DNA of 64,000 nt from Caballeronia sordidicola (GTDB lineage: Bacteria > Pseudomonadota > Gammaproteobacteria > Burkholderiales > Burkholderiaceae). The notes under the pieces are model-generated. The model was not told where the DNA came from and did not search any database. It saw only the letters and a list, made by a program, of their open reading frames with translations. The DNA is taken from positions 1 to 64,000 of the forward strand of contig NZ_JNFG01000029.1 of assembly GCF_000729995.1 (NCBI RefSeq), read 5' to 3'. This document shows positions 1 to 8,759 of this stretch, piece after piece; within the stretch, counting starts at the first letter, position 1; every line of letters starts with the position of its first letter. The position numbers and the translations under genes were made by a program.

Positions 1-60
1 ACTCGCCGGACCACAGACCCTGGAGATAGTCACAAGTGCGAACGGCCCCCCCTCCCAAGT

Positions 61-66
61 TACAAT
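61..66 (+). promoter_or_regulatory. candidate -10 box of darP
   Basis: TACAAT lies 6 bases before the darP ATG. No convincing -35 box is visible 16-18 bases upstream. If this is the real -10, transcription would begin at or next to the start codon, giving a leaderless message. No Shine-Dalgarno sequence precedes the ATG, which fits. Confidence 0.3.
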
Positions 67-72
67 ACCCGG

Positions 73-723
73 ATGAACCGTAAAACCCGCACGCAACCGA
101 TAAACCCGGCCGAGGCCTCCGAACAGGACGGCAGCGAGCACGGCTACGACCGTCCCAGCAAATCCCAGCTCAAACGCGACATGCTCGCGCTCCAAGTGCT
201 GGGCGTCACGCTGATCGAACTGCCGAAAGACGCGCTCAAACGCATGCCCATGCCGGAAAAGCTCGACGACGCCGTCCGCGACGCCCGCCGCATCACCGAC
301 CACGAAGGCAAACGCCGGCAGCTGCAGTACGTCGGGCGTGTCATGCGCTCGCTCACCGACGAGGAGACGGCAGCGATTCGCACTGCGCTGGATTCATATC
401 GCGGCGTGAACCGAGCCGAAACAGCCAAGCTGCACTGGATCGAACGCACCCGCGAAAAACTTCTCGCCGATGACGCCGCCCTCACCGATTTCATCCGCCA
501 GCATCCCGGCGTCGACCCGCAAGAAGGCCGCACGCTGATCCGCAACGCCCGCAAGGAACGCGAACAGGCGAAGCCGCCGCGCTACTTCCGCGAGCTGTTC
601 CAATGGATCAAGACCGCGGCGGGCGTGGAAGACGAGGAAGACGAGAGCCTGAACGAAGGTGAAGCCGAAGACGAAGGCGTCGAATTCCCCGAACGAGAAG
701 ACGACGATGGCTACAAAGCGTAA
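73..723 (+). CDS. darP: Ribosome biogenesis factor DarP (YjgA, DUF615)
   Basis: A 216-residue protein of the DUF615/YjgA family. In E. coli this family binds the 50S subunit and helps late 50S assembly. Visible hallmarks are the PSKSQLKRD motif near residue 28, the charged helical body, and the RYFRELFQW motif near residue 173. A strongly acidic tail of about 35 residues, rich in Glu and Asp, follows. The C-terminal codons overlap the start of mog by 17 bases, so the two are probably co-transcribed and translationally coupled. No Shine-Dalgarno is seen before the ATG. Family assignment is firm; the cellular role is taken from E. coli. Confidence 0.93.
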   Translation: MNRKTRTQPINPAEASEQDGSEHGYDRPSKSQLKRDMLALQVLGVTLIELPKDALKRMPMPEKLDDAVRDARRITDHEGKRRQLQYVGRVMRSLTDEETAAIRTALDSYRGVNRAETAKLHWIERTREKLLADDAALTDFIRQHPGVDPQEGRTLIRNARKEREQAKPPRYFRELFQWIKTAAGVEDEEDESLNEGEAEDEGVEFPEREDDDGYKA

Positions 724-1327
724 CCACCCCGACGAATTGGTGATCGGCCTGGTGTCGATCAGCGACCGGGCTTCGCAGGGCGTGTACGAGGACAAGGGCA
801 TTCCGTCGCTGCAGGAGTGGCTCACGGGTGCACTGAGCTCGCCCTGGCGCGTTGAAACCCGGCTGATCCAGGACGACGCGGCGACCATTTCGGCAACGCT
901 GATCGAACTCGTCGATGAAACCGGCTGTGACCTGATCCTGACCACCGGCGGCACAGGCCCATCGCGTCGCGACGTGACCCCGGAAGCCACGCTTGCGGTC
1001 GCCACGAAGCCAATGCCCGGTTTCGGCGAACAAATGCGCCAGATCAGCCTGAATTTCGTCCCGACAGCCATTTTGTCCCGGCAAGTGGCCGTGATTCGCG
1101 AGACGCCGGATCACGCGGCGCTGATCGTGAATTTGCCCGGGCAGCCGAAATCGATCCGCGAAACGCTGGAAGGATTGCGCGGCGCGGACGGCAAATCCAG
1201 CGTGCCGGGTATTTTTGCCGCGGTGCCCTATTGCGTCGATCTGATCGGCGGTCCGTACATCGAAACGCGGCCGGAAGTGGTGGCCGCGTTCAGACCGAAA
1301 AACGCGATCCGGCCGCCAAAATCCTGA
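707..1327 (+). CDS. mog: Molybdopterin adenylyltransferase Mog
   Basis: A 206-residue MoaB/Mog-fold protein that adenylylates molybdopterin before molybdenum insertion in cofactor synthesis. The signature TTGGTGPSRRDVTPEAT is at about residues 78-94, and a conserved NLPGQPKS segment lies near residue 145. The reading frame is open further upstream to 659, but the ATG at 707 gives the family-typical N-terminus and lies inside the darP tail. The stop codon directly abuts the convergent orn stop. The molybdenum cofactor is needed by the formate dehydrogenase encoded at 48-53 kb in this window. Confidence 0.93.
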   Translation: MATKRNHPDELVIGLVSISDRASQGVYEDKGIPSLQEWLTGALSSPWRVETRLIQDDAATISATLIELVDETGCDLILTTGGTGPSRRDVTPEATLAVATKPMPGFGEQMRQISLNFVPTAILSRQVAVIRETPDHAALIVNLPGQPKSIRETLEGLRGADGKSSVPGIFAAVPYCVDLIGGPYIETRPEVVAAFRPKNAIRPPKS

Positions 1328-1960
1328 TTATTTGCCCGCTTGGACCGGCTCGGTATCACCCGTTGCCGACGGGATCAGGAAATGCTCGCGGTAGTACTTG
1401 AGTTCGTCGATGGATTCGTGGATATCGGCGAGCGCCGTGTGCATCGCGCGCTTCTGAAAACCCTTGTAGATGGCCGGCTGCCAGCGGCGGCACAACTCCT
1501 TGAGCGTGCTGACGTCGAGGTTGCGATAGTGGAAAAACGTTTCCAGTTCGGGCATCCACCGGGCCATGAAACGCCGGTCCTGACAGATGGAATTGCCGCA
1601 CATGGGCGACTTGCCAGGCGGCACATACTGGCCCAGGAATTCCCGGATTTGCCGCGTGGCGTCTGCTTCGTCAACCGTCGACGCTCGCACACGTTCAGTC
1701 AATCCCGACCGGCCGTGCGTGTTGCGGTTCCACTCGTCCATCTTGCCCAGCGCCGTTTCGTCCTGGTGAATCGCCAGAACCGGCCCTTCCACCAGTTTGT
1801 CGAGCGTCGAATTCGTCACCACCACCGCAATTTCGATAATGCGGTCAGTATCGGGTTCGAGACCCGTCATCTCCATGTCGAGCCACACGAGATTCATGTC
1901 GCTGCGAACGAGGTCGGAGGAGCTTGCGGAAGAAGCGGGATCGAGCACGGAATCGGCCAT
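1328..1960 (-). CDS. orn: Oligoribonuclease
   Basis: A 210-residue DEDDh 3'-5' exonuclease that degrades 2-5 nt RNA fragments and pGpG left over from cyclic-di-GMP turnover. The first acidic pair is in WLDMEMTGL (Exo I), Exo II lies around the MCGNSICQDRRF segment, and the final His/Asp are in the HTALADIHESI segment. The frame is open to 2080, but the ATG at 1960 is chosen because it leaves only a short N-terminal extension. A start at the internal MNLVWLD would match E. coli Orn (181 residues) even more closely. It is convergent with mog, with no gap between the stops. Confidence 0.93.
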   Translation of the reverse strand: MADSVLDPASSASSSDLVRSDMNLVWLDMEMTGLEPDTDRIIEIAVVVTNSTLDKLVEGPVLAIHQDETALGKMDEWNRNTHGRSGLTERVRASTVDEADATRQIREFLGQYVPPGKSPMCGNSICQDRRFMARWMPELETFFHYRNLDVSTLKELCRRWQPAIYKGFQKRAMHTALADIHESIDELKYYREHFLIPSATGDTEPVQAGK

Positions 1961-2059
1961 ATGAGGGCAACCTGAGAAGGGTTTGACGCGGGTTTCACGC
2001 CTTGCCAGGCGCGGTTTTGGATATCCAACACAGACCGCGCGCGGCGACGGCCAAGAACC

Positions 2060-2065
2060 TATAAT
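2060..2065 (+). promoter_or_regulatory. candidate -10 box upstream of the M48 peptidase
   Basis: A perfect TATAAT is 44 bases before the ATG at 2110, between the divergent orn and M48 peptidase genes. The GC-rich stretch before it shows no clear -35 hexamer, so only the -10 element is claimed. Confidence 0.35.
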
Positions 2066-2109
2066 TCTCGCATAATTCAATCGCGCTTATTTCAATCGGG
2101 TTTCCGCTG

Positions 2110-3378
2110 ATGTCCAATTTCAATCTCGCCTTCTCGATCGTGTTCGTCGTGGCACTGGTCGGCATGGTCGGCACCAAGCTGTGGCTGGCGTCGCGCCAGA
2201 TCCGGCACGTCGCCGCGCATCGCAAGGATGTGCCGCCGCAATTCCTGCAGACCATTCCGCTCGCCGCCCACCAGCGCGCCGCCGATTACACCGTCGAACG
2301 CACGCGCCTGACCATGGTCGAGGTCGTGATCAGCGCCGCGCTCCTGATCGCGCTCACGCTGCTTGGCGGCATCCAGCAGATCGAACTGGCCGTCACTGAC
2401 TGGCTCGGCCGGGGTTATGTCGGGCAAATGGCCCTGGTGGCTATTGTGGTGGCAATCACCGGCGTGGTGGACCTGCCGTTCGACTACATCCGGCACTTTG
2501 TGATCGAAGAGAAATTCGGCTTCAACCGGATGACGAAAAAGCTCTTTTTCCTCGATCTGGTGAAAGGTGTCGTGCTGGGCGCGGCAATTGGCTTGCCGGT
2601 CCTGTTCGTGACGCTGTGGCTGATGAACCAGGCCGGCGCTTTGTGGTGGCTGTGGGCGTGGGTGCTGCTGGTCGCGTTCCAGATGCTCGTGCTGATCCTG
2701 TACCCCACGTTTATCGCGCCGATGTTCAACAAGTTCGAGCCCCTGAAAGACGAAGCGTTGCGGGTGCGTATCGAGAACCTGATGGCCCGTACAGGCTTCG
2801 CCGCGAAGGGATTGTTTGTCATGGACGGCAGCCGCCGTTCGGCCCACGGCAACGCGTATTTCACGGGTTTTGGCGCGGCGAAGCGAATCGTTTTCTTCGA
2901 TACCCTGCTCGCCCGCCTCTCCGGCAACGAGATCGAAGCGGTGCTCGCACACGAGCTCGGCCACTTCAAGCGGCGTCACGTGATCAAACGCCTGATCGTC
3001 ACGTTTGTGCTGAGCCTCGTGATGCTTGCGCTGCTCGGCTGGCTCGCGCAATGCGTGTGGTTCTACGAGGGACTTGGCGTGCGGCCATCGCTGCTGGGCA
3101 ACAACAACGGCCTCGCGCTCGTGCTGTTCATGCTGGCATTGCCCGTCTTCATGTTCTTCGTGACGCCGTTGGGCAGCCTGAGCTCACGCAAACATGAATT
3201 CGAAGCCGATGCATTCGCTGCGAGCCAGACCGATCCGCGCGATCTCGTCAACGCGCTGGTCAAGCTGTATGAAGACAACGCGTCCACGCTCACGCCCGAT
3301 CCGCTCTACTCCGCGTTTTATGCATCGCACCCGCCTGCATCGCAGCGCATCGAGCGCTTGATGCAGTTCGCCGCATGA
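2110..3378 (+). CDS. M48 family (Ste24-like) membrane metallopeptidase
   Basis: A 422-residue polytopic membrane protein of the CAAX protease/Ste24 M48 family. The N-terminal half has hydrophobic helices of the Peptidase_M48 N-terminal domain. The zinc site is HELGH at residues 281-285, with a downstream EFEAD at about 363-367 supplying the third ligand. A C-terminal HPPASQRIERL motif is typical of the family. Expected location is the inner membrane, with a proteolytic quality-control role. The bacterial substrate is unknown. The stop codon overlaps the rsgA start as ATGA, implying translational coupling. Confidence 0.9.
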   Translation: MSNFNLAFSIVFVVALVGMVGTKLWLASRQIRHVAAHRKDVPPQFLQTIPLAAHQRAADYTVERTRLTMVEVVISAALLIALTLLGGIQQIELAVTDWLGRGYVGQMALVAIVVAITGVVDLPFDYIRHFVIEEKFGFNRMTKKLFFLDLVKGVVLGAAIGLPVLFVTLWLMNQAGALWWLWAWVLLVAFQMLVLILYPTFIAPMFNKFEPLKDEALRVRIENLMARTGFAAKGLFVMDGSRRSAHGNAYFTGFGAAKRIVFFDTLLARLSGNEIEAVLAHELGHFKRRHVIKRLIVTFVLSLVMLALLGWLAQCVWFYEGLGVRPSLLGNNNGLALVLFMLALPVFMFFVTPLGSLSSRKHEFEADAFAASQTDPRDLVNALVKLYEDNASTLTPDPLYSAFYASHPPASQRIERLMQFAA

Positions 3379-4310
3379 GGCCGGGTGACGCGAAGCAAGC
3401 GAAGAAAGCAACGAACGCGCGCATCGAAGGAAAGGTTATCGCCGCGCACGGGCGACATTATCTGGTCGCCCCCGCCGACGGCAGCGCGATGCTCCAATGC
3501 TTCCCGCGCGGCAAGCGCAGCGAGATAGCGGTCGGCGACCGGGTGAGTTACGAGCAGTCATCGGCGGATCAGGGGGTGATCGTCGAGATTGGCGAGCGCC
3601 GCAATTTGCTTTATCGATCCGACCAGTTCAAGTCGAAGCTCTTCGCCGCCAATCTCGACCAATTGATGATCGTGCTCGGCACGGAGCCGCATTTCAGCGA
3701 GGACTTGCTCGGGCGCGCGCTGATTGCGGCCGAGGCACATGGCCTCGAGCCGTTGATCGTGCTGAACAAGATCGATATGGAAGGGCCACTCGCGGTCGCC
3801 CGCAAGCGGCTGGCGTTGTATCGGGAGCTTGGGTACACGGTGGTGGAGTTATCGGCGAAAGCGGCGCCTCAGCGCGTGCATGAGGAACTCGATGCACGAC
3901 TGGCCGATCGCGCCACCTTGCTGCTTGGGCAATCGGGCATGGGTAAATCGACGCTGGTGAACATCCTCGTGCCGAACGCCGAAGTCGCGACGCGGGAGAT
4001 ATCGAAGGCATTAAACAGCGGCCGGCATACGACCACGTTCACGCGGCTGTATCCGCTGCCAGGCGGCGGATCGCTGATCGATTCGCCGGGGTTCCAGGAG
4101 TTTGGGCTGCATCACTTGTCCGAGGGACAACTGGAGCGTTCGTTCGCAGACTTCCGGCCATTCCTCGGCAAGTGCCGCTTCTATAACTGCAGGCATCTGC
4201 ATGAACCGGGCTGCGCGATTCTCGAAGCCTTGGCGGAAGGCAAGATCAGGCCCGCGCGACATCAGTTGTATGCGCAACTGGTGCATGAAGCCAGCCAGAT
4301 TGTTCGATGA
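3375..4310 (+). CDS. rsgA: Ribosome small subunit-dependent GTPase A
   Basis: A 311-residue circularly permuted GTPase that acts in late 30S maturation. In order: an N-terminal OB-fold (about 15-85), the G4 motif NKID at 131-134, then G1 GQSGMGKST at 185-193, and G3 in the DSPGF segment. A C-terminal zinc finger has Cys/His at CRFYNCRHLHEPGC. The G4-G1-G3 order is the permutation diagnostic of RsgA/YjeQ. The start overlaps the preceding protease stop by 4 bases. Length and motifs are normal for the family. Confidence 0.95.
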   Translation: MRPGDAKQAKKATNARIEGKVIAAHGRHYLVAPADGSAMLQCFPRGKRSEIAVGDRVSYEQSSADQGVIVEIGERRNLLYRSDQFKSKLFAANLDQLMIVLGTEPHFSEDLLGRALIAAEAHGLEPLIVLNKIDMEGPLAVARKRLALYRELGYTVVELSAKAAPQRVHEELDARLADRATLLLGQSGMGKSTLVNILVPNAEVATREISKALNSGRHTTTFTRLYPLPGGGSLIDSPGFQEFGLHHLSEGQLERSFADFRPFLGKCRFYNCRHLHEPGCAILEALAEGKIRPARHQLYAQLVHEASQIVR

Positions 4311-4343
4311 TCGGCAACGTCATCTAAAACAGATTGCGACGGG

Positions 4344-4670
4344 ATGAAGAAACTGACGCGGGCTCCGAATCTGATTACAGCGCATCACTGGGTGAACGTG
4401 TTGGTGACGGCGGGGATCGCATGCGAGATGCACAACCGTTATCTGAGCGGCGCGATGGGCGAGATTCCGGCAGAGCAATGCGCGCCGGAAATATGGATAC
4501 TGGATGATCGCGACGAGGGTTTGGCGACAGGCATCCTGGACCGCGCCCGAAGCGGCCCGGCAACCAACGCCCGGGGATGGCGCTGCCAGCAATGCGGTGA
4601 AGCGCTGGAAGCGCAATTCACCGTGTGCTGGCAATGTGGGACAGAGAGGGACCCGCTGAACGATGAATAG
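4344..4670 (+). CDS. DUF2007-type protein with C-terminal zinc ribbon
   Basis: A 108-residue protein. The first about 70 residues resemble the small DUF2007 (putative signal-transducing) domain. The end carries a two-CxxC zinc ribbon (CQQCG and CWQCG). It lies 33 bases after rsgA on the same strand and may be the last gene of the M48-rsgA unit. No biochemical function is known for the family. The zinc ribbon suggests metal or protein binding; this is inference. Confidence 0.75.
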   Translation: MKKLTRAPNLITAHHWVNVLVTAGIACEMHNRYLSGAMGEIPAEQCAPEIWILDDRDEGLATGILDRARSGPATNARGWRCQQCGEALEAQFTVCWQCGTERDPLNDE

Positions 4671-4688
4671 GCCTGCGGGACAACCTCT

Positions 4689-5627
4689 TCAGGCCAGCCA
4701 CACCGCGATGCTGAGCATGAGCAGCAACAGCATCCAGAGAATCACGGCACGCCAGACCAGGCCCACTGCGGACTGAAGCGTCCTGGGCGTGCAATCATCG
4801 CCAACGGGCAGCGGACTGGCGTCGCCAACGGCCAGAGCATCGATGCTCAGCGGCTCCGCCAACGGCCCCGCCAACCGAGCCCCCAGCGCCCCGCTCCCGG
4901 CTGCGAGCAGAACCCCTTCGTTGGCATCGGGCCATTGGCGTGCGTGATTGCGCCACGCATAGATCGCGTCCTCAAAATTTCCAACGATCGCGAAGCCCAA
5001 CGCGGTCAACCGCGCCGGCACCCAATCGATGAAAAAGAATGCCCGCTGCGCGAAGGTGGAGAACGCCGGCGTGCGTTCATCGGTCGGCTGGACCCATGAC
5101 CTCGCCAGATACTCCGCAATACGATAAAACACCGCGCCTGCCGGCCCGATCGGAATCAGGAACCAGAAGAACACGCCGAACACGTGCCGATGCGACGCCA
5201 CGACCGCATGAACTAAGGTGTGCCGGACGATCTCGCTGACGGGCATATCAAGCGTATCGATGCCGGTCCATTCGTTGAGGACCTCGCGAGCGCGGGGCAC
5301 GTCGTCGTTGTTCAGCGCGAGATGGATGTCGGTGAAATAGTGGCTGAACTGCCGGAAGCCCAACGTGAAATACACGATCACGACGTTCCACAGGAACGCC
5401 AGCGCGAAGTTGATGCGATAGAGCACGTAATAGACAAGCCCGACGGCCAATGTCCACGGCACCACGACCACTAGCCACGCGAGCACGCCGTGCCGCTGCT
5501 TACCGGCATCGAAGCCATGAGCCGCGGATTCCGCATGGTACTGAAGCAACGCCGAAATGGGATTCTGCGGCGAGAGCGCGCGCAACTGCTCGATGATGAG
5601 AGCCAGCAATACAGAGAAAAAAGTCAT
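4689..5627 (-). CDS. CobD/CbiB family membrane protein
   Basis: A 312-residue integral membrane protein resembling CobD/CbiB, the adenosylcobinamide-phosphate synthase of B12 synthesis. The N-terminus (MTFFSVLLALIIEQ) and the following membrane helices fit, with a hydrophilic segment containing a FRQFSHYFTDIHLAL motif. No other cobalamin gene is nearby. In Burkholderiales this stand-alone paralogue commonly sits here, distinct from the cob-cluster CobD, so an amide-ligase role is not assured. A C-terminal hydrophobic helix ends the protein. Domain assignment is reasonably sure; function is open. Confidence 0.78.
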   Translation of the reverse strand: MTFFSVLLALIIEQLRALSPQNPISALLQYHAESAAHGFDAGKQRHGVLAWLVVVVPWTLAVGLVYYVLYRINFALAFLWNVVIVYFTLGFRQFSHYFTDIHLALNNDDVPRAREVLNEWTGIDTLDMPVSEIVRHTLVHAVVASHRHVFGVFFWFLIPIGPAGAVFYRIAEYLARSWVQPTDERTPAFSTFAQRAFFFIDWVPARLTALGFAIVGNFEDAIYAWRNHARQWPDANEGVLLAAGSGALGARLAGPLAEPLSIDALAVGDASPLPVGDDCTPRTLQSAVGLVWRAVILWMLLLLMLSIAVWLA

Positions 5628-5741
5628 GCGATGCGCCGAGACCTTCGAGTTTTACGAATTTCTTGTAAAGATAGCACAGCACTGTGCACGCCAGAGGGAC
5701 ACATCGGCCGTAGGGCTAGCCGTGCTTCCATACGTTGACCG

Positions 5742-6443
5742 TCAAGCCGCGAGGAAACGATAGAAATTGCGTAACATACCCGCCGTTGCGCCCCAAATGA
5801 AATACGGAGCCACATTCTCGGCAGGCGAAAAAGGCATCGCAAAAAAACGACGCTCGCCGCCTTCCCAACGAAACACGCGGACTTGATGGTTGGCCGGGTT
5901 CATGAGAAATGCGAGTGGGACTTCGAATATATCGGCGACTTCGAGGGTATCGGCGCGCAGTTCGAACGGGGGATGGACCAGCGCCACGACCGGCGTCACG
6001 CGAAAGCCCGTGCCCGTCAGATACTCGGGCAACTCACCCAGCACTTCCACATGCTTCGCCGCGAGGTCCACTTCCTCCTGCGCTTCGCGAAGCGCAGTCG
6101 CAGCGGCGTCGAGGTCCTCCGGTTCGCGACGTCCGCCCGGGAAACTGATCTGCCCCGCGTGATCCGAAAGATGCTCCGCCCGCTGAGTGAGCAGCACGGT
6201 CAGCCCGGTCTCCCGCAAAACCAGCGCAATCAGCACCGATGCCACCCGTGGATCGCCACCCAGCGCCTTGATTCTGTCGTCGCGCGCGTCTGGCGTCCAG
6301 TCGAGCGTCTGCTTGAACCGTGCACGGAGTCCGTCTGGCGTCAGGAGTTCGTCGCGCAAAGGCGGCAGATCTTCGCCGATCGATTCGATCGGCAAGATCT
6401 CAGGCTCGAGGATTCGGGGAGTCGACAGCTTGGACGGAGACAC
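5742..6443 (-). CDS. CoA pyrophosphatase (Nudix hydrolase, NudL-like)
   Basis: A 233-residue Nudix protein. The Nudix box spans about residues 103-127, with GGRREPE followed by the metal-binding REAQEEV core. The preceding ISFPGG and LLTQRAEHLSDHAG segments are typical of the CoA pyrophosphatase (NudL/YeaB, Nudt7-like) subgroup, which cleaves CoA or acyl-CoA to phosphopantetheine and 3',5'-ADP. The N-terminal 50 residues are a variable extension. It is on the same strand as the ribosomal operon but beyond its terminator, so it is transcribed separately. Confidence 0.88.
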   Translation of the reverse strand: MSPSKLSTPRILEPEILPIESIGEDLPPLRDELLTPDGLRARFKQTLDWTPDARDDRIKALGGDPRVASVLIALVLRETGLTVLLTQRAEHLSDHAGQISFPGGRREPEDLDAAATALREAQEEVDLAAKHVEVLGELPEYLTGTGFRVTPVVALVHPPFELRADTLEVADIFEVPLAFLMNPANHQVRVFRWEGGERRFFAMPFSPAENVAPYFIWGATAGMLRNFYRFLAA

Positions 6444-6582
6444 GAGGGGCGTTTAGTTCTCGGGTGGATCCAGGTTTAGGTCTGGTTCTGATTCTGATTT
6501 TGAAAAATCGTTGCGGTCGGGACGCAAATAAGACCCGAGTGAAGCATAAGACACGGCAACACTCGATTTGACCACACGAAAG

Positions 6583-6609
6583 AAAAAAGCACCCGCGAAG
6601 GTGCTTTTT
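6583..6609 (-). terminator. Intrinsic terminator of the rpsP-rplS operon
   Basis: Read on the minus strand, GCACC - TTCGCG - GGTGC is followed by a run of six T. It starts about 22 bases after the rplS stop. The adjoining A run also pairs with the T run. Confidence 0.88.
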
Positions 6610-6630
6610 CCAGTGCAGCTTCGGTGCAGT

Positions 6631-7020
6631 TTATTGCGCCTTGGCAGCAGCACGGTCTTTCGACACGAGCTTTTCCTTGATCCGAGCCGACTTGCCCGAA
6701 CGCTCGCGCAGGTAGTACAGCTTCGCGCGACGCACGTCACCACGACGCTTCACGACAATGCTCGCCAGCAGCGGCGAGTAGGTCTGGAACGTACGCTCGA
6801 CGCCTTCGCCCGACGAAATTTTGCGGACGATGAAATTCGAGTTCAAACCACGGTTGCGCTTCGAGATCACCACGCCTTCGTAAGCCTGGACACGCTTGCG
6901 CGTACCTTCGACTACGTTGACGCTAACGATCACCGTATCGCCGGGGGCGAATGCGGGAATCGATTTCTCGCCGAGTGCGCGCGCGATTTCTTCTTTCTCA
7001 AGCTGTTCAATCAGATTCAT
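6631..7020 (-). CDS. rplS: 50S ribosomal protein L19
   Basis: A 129-residue L19 that sits at the 30S-50S interface. The conserved FAPGDTV, EGVVISKRNRG and VKRRGDVRRAKLYYLR segments are all present. It is the last gene of rpsP-rimM-trmD-rplS, followed by a strong intrinsic terminator. An AGGAG lies about 8 bases before the ATG. The 142-base gap to trmD is longer than the other spacers of the operon and could carry a leader or regulatory structure; I could not assign one. Confidence 0.98.
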   Translation of the reverse strand: MNLIEQLEKEEIARALGEKSIPAFAPGDTVIVSVNVVEGTRKRVQAYEGVVISKRNRGLNSNFIVRKISSGEGVERTFQTYSPLLASIVVKRRGDVRRAKLYYLRERSGKSARIKEKLVSKDRAAAKAQ

Positions 7021-7162
7021 TACTGACTCCTGGAGCCATCTTGCCGGAGTTGTTTGCCATTATGAGTGGCCCCGGTAGAGGATGGGTTCACATCTGGCGC
7101 CCGCTTGAATTCACAAGCCTGGCACCACCCTTTCGTCTCGCCTTGTATTTGCCTTCCAAAGC

Positions 7163-7933
7163 CTACTGCGCTTTCGATCGTTCCTTGGCGAGACTTGTAA
7201 GCCATGTCTCATCGACACGGCTCAACATTTTAGCCTTGCGCGCCTTTTCTATCAGATCAGGTCGCTTTTCCTGCGTATTCTTTAGCGCTTCACGCCGGCG
7301 CCACGCCTCGATTTCCTTGTGATGGCCGCCAAGCAGCACATCGGGAACCCGCACACCGCCGTATTCTTCCGGGCGCGTGTAGTGCGGGCAATCGAGCAGC
7401 ACATCGACGAAACTGTCTTGCACAGCCGACTGCGAGTCGTTCAGCACGCCGGGCAACTGGCGCACCACGGCGTCCATGAGCGCCATGGCCGGCAATTCGC
7501 CGCCCGACAACACGAAGTCACCGAGACTCACTTCTTCGTCAACCACACGATCGATCAAGCGCTGGTCGATCGCTTCGTAACGGCCGCACAGCACAACGAG
7601 ACCCGGCTCCTGAGCGAATTGCATGACCCGCTCATGATTCAGCGTTTTCCCTTGCGGCGACATCATCACCACACGCGATCCGCTGATGCCCTGCTCCGCC
7701 TGCGCCGCTTTCGCAGCCGCAATTGCATCTTCCAGCGGCCTTGCCAGCATGACCATGCCGGGGCCGCCGCCGTACGGGCGATCATCGATGGTTCGATAAT
7801 TGTCCGTGGTGAAATCGCGAGGATTCCACGTGCGAAGACCAAACCGCTCCTGCTTGACTGCCCGACTGGTAATACCCCAATCGGTCAGCGCGCGAAACAT
7901 CTCGGGAAAGAGCGTCACGACGTCAAACTGCAT
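7163..7933 (-). CDS. trmD: tRNA (guanine-37-N1)-methyltransferase
   Basis: A 256-residue SPOUT-class methyltransferase that makes m1G37 in tRNAs reading CNN codons, preventing +1 frameshifting. Landmarks are the N-terminal DVVTLFPEMF motif, the trefoil-knot SAM site LCGRYEAIDQR, the catalytic loop SLGDFVLSGGE, and the C-terminal PHYTRPEEYGG. Length is normal. The rimM stop precedes its start by 39 bases, consistent with the classical ribosomal operon. Confidence 0.98.
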   Translation of the reverse strand: MQFDVVTLFPEMFRALTDWGITSRAVKQERFGLRTWNPRDFTTDNYRTIDDRPYGGGPGMVMLARPLEDAIAAAKAAQAEQGISGSRVVMMSPQGKTLNHERVMQFAQEPGLVVLCGRYEAIDQRLIDRVVDEEVSLGDFVLSGGELPAMALMDAVVRQLPGVLNDSQSAVQDSFVDVLLDCPHYTRPEEYGGVRVPDVLLGGHHKEIEAWRRREALKNTQEKRPDLIEKARKAKMLSRVDETWLTSLAKERSKAQ

Positions 7934-7972
7934 CGCTCTCTCCTTGCAGTAATCGATGAACCGATCTTTCGA

Positions 7973-8680
7973 TCAATAGTCAACGCCCCAGTCAACGACA
8001 ATCCTGCGCGCCGCCTGATCCACCGATTTGACGAATACGCCAACGAACGGAATCAGCCGTTCGCCAGTTGCGGGCGAACCGTCCTTGCCTGTAGTCGGAA
8101 ATTCCACGCGCATGATGGAATGCGCGCCGTTGTCGATCATGCCCGCGACCTGGCCTAAAGCCACGTCCGCGTCATTCACGACGTCCAGGCCGATCAGATC
8201 GACCCAGTAGAATTCGTCACTGCCTGTCAGTTTCGGGAAGTCGCTGCGCAACACATGGATACTGTGACCGCGCAACGCATAGGCCGTGTCGCGATCATCG
8301 CAGCCGGCAAAGTGCGCCACGACCGTGTCGCTATGCACTTTGGACTGCAAGCACCGAACTGCCTTGCGCTCGTTTCCCTTGACCAGCCACCAGCGTTTTG
8401 CCGCGAGCATTGCGTCACCGCCATGACCCGCATGCGCGTGCGGCGCAATCTTGACCCAGCCCTTCAGTCCGTAAGCGTCGACGATCGCACCCACTTCAAT
8501 GGCGTCATCGGGCAGACTTTCTATGGGCTCGATCGAGCCTGCGCTATCTGAAGCGTCGACAGCCACGCGACGCGCTGCCGGCTTACTGACAAACGCGCCA
8601 AACGTGGCTTCGTTCGGCTCAGGTTTTTCGCCACGTGCGGCTTTCAAACCTGAGTCTGAAGCTGAATCACGCGTCGACAT
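7973..8680 (-). CDS. rimM: 16S rRNA processing protein RimM
   Basis: A 235-residue 30S maturation factor that binds S19. The RimM N-domain begins around residue 60 (EVGAIVDAYGLKGWVKI), and the C-terminal PRC barrel contains EFYWVDLIGLDV. Compared with E. coli RimM (about 180 residues) there is a low-complexity extension of some 58 residues at the N-terminus. Similar extensions are common in Burkholderiales, and a later start is possible. It is second in the rpsP operon, 79 bases after rpsP. Confidence 0.94.
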   Translation of the reverse strand: MSTRDSASDSGLKAARGEKPEPNEATFGAFVSKPAARRVAVDASDSAGSIEPIESLPDDAIEVGAIVDAYGLKGWVKIAPHAHAGHGGDAMLAAKRWWLVKGNERKAVRCLQSKVHSDTVVAHFAGCDDRDTAYALRGHSIHVLRSDFPKLTGSDEFYWVDLIGLDVVNDADVALGQVAGMIDNGAHSIMRVEFPTTGKDGSPATGERLIPFVGVFVKSVDQAARRIVVDWGVDY

Positions 8681-8759
8681 GAGCCAATCTCCCGCGAACC
8701 TGAGCAGCTGGAATCGATCGGATCACCAGTACCCGAGCGATCGACTGCAGCAAGCGCAC

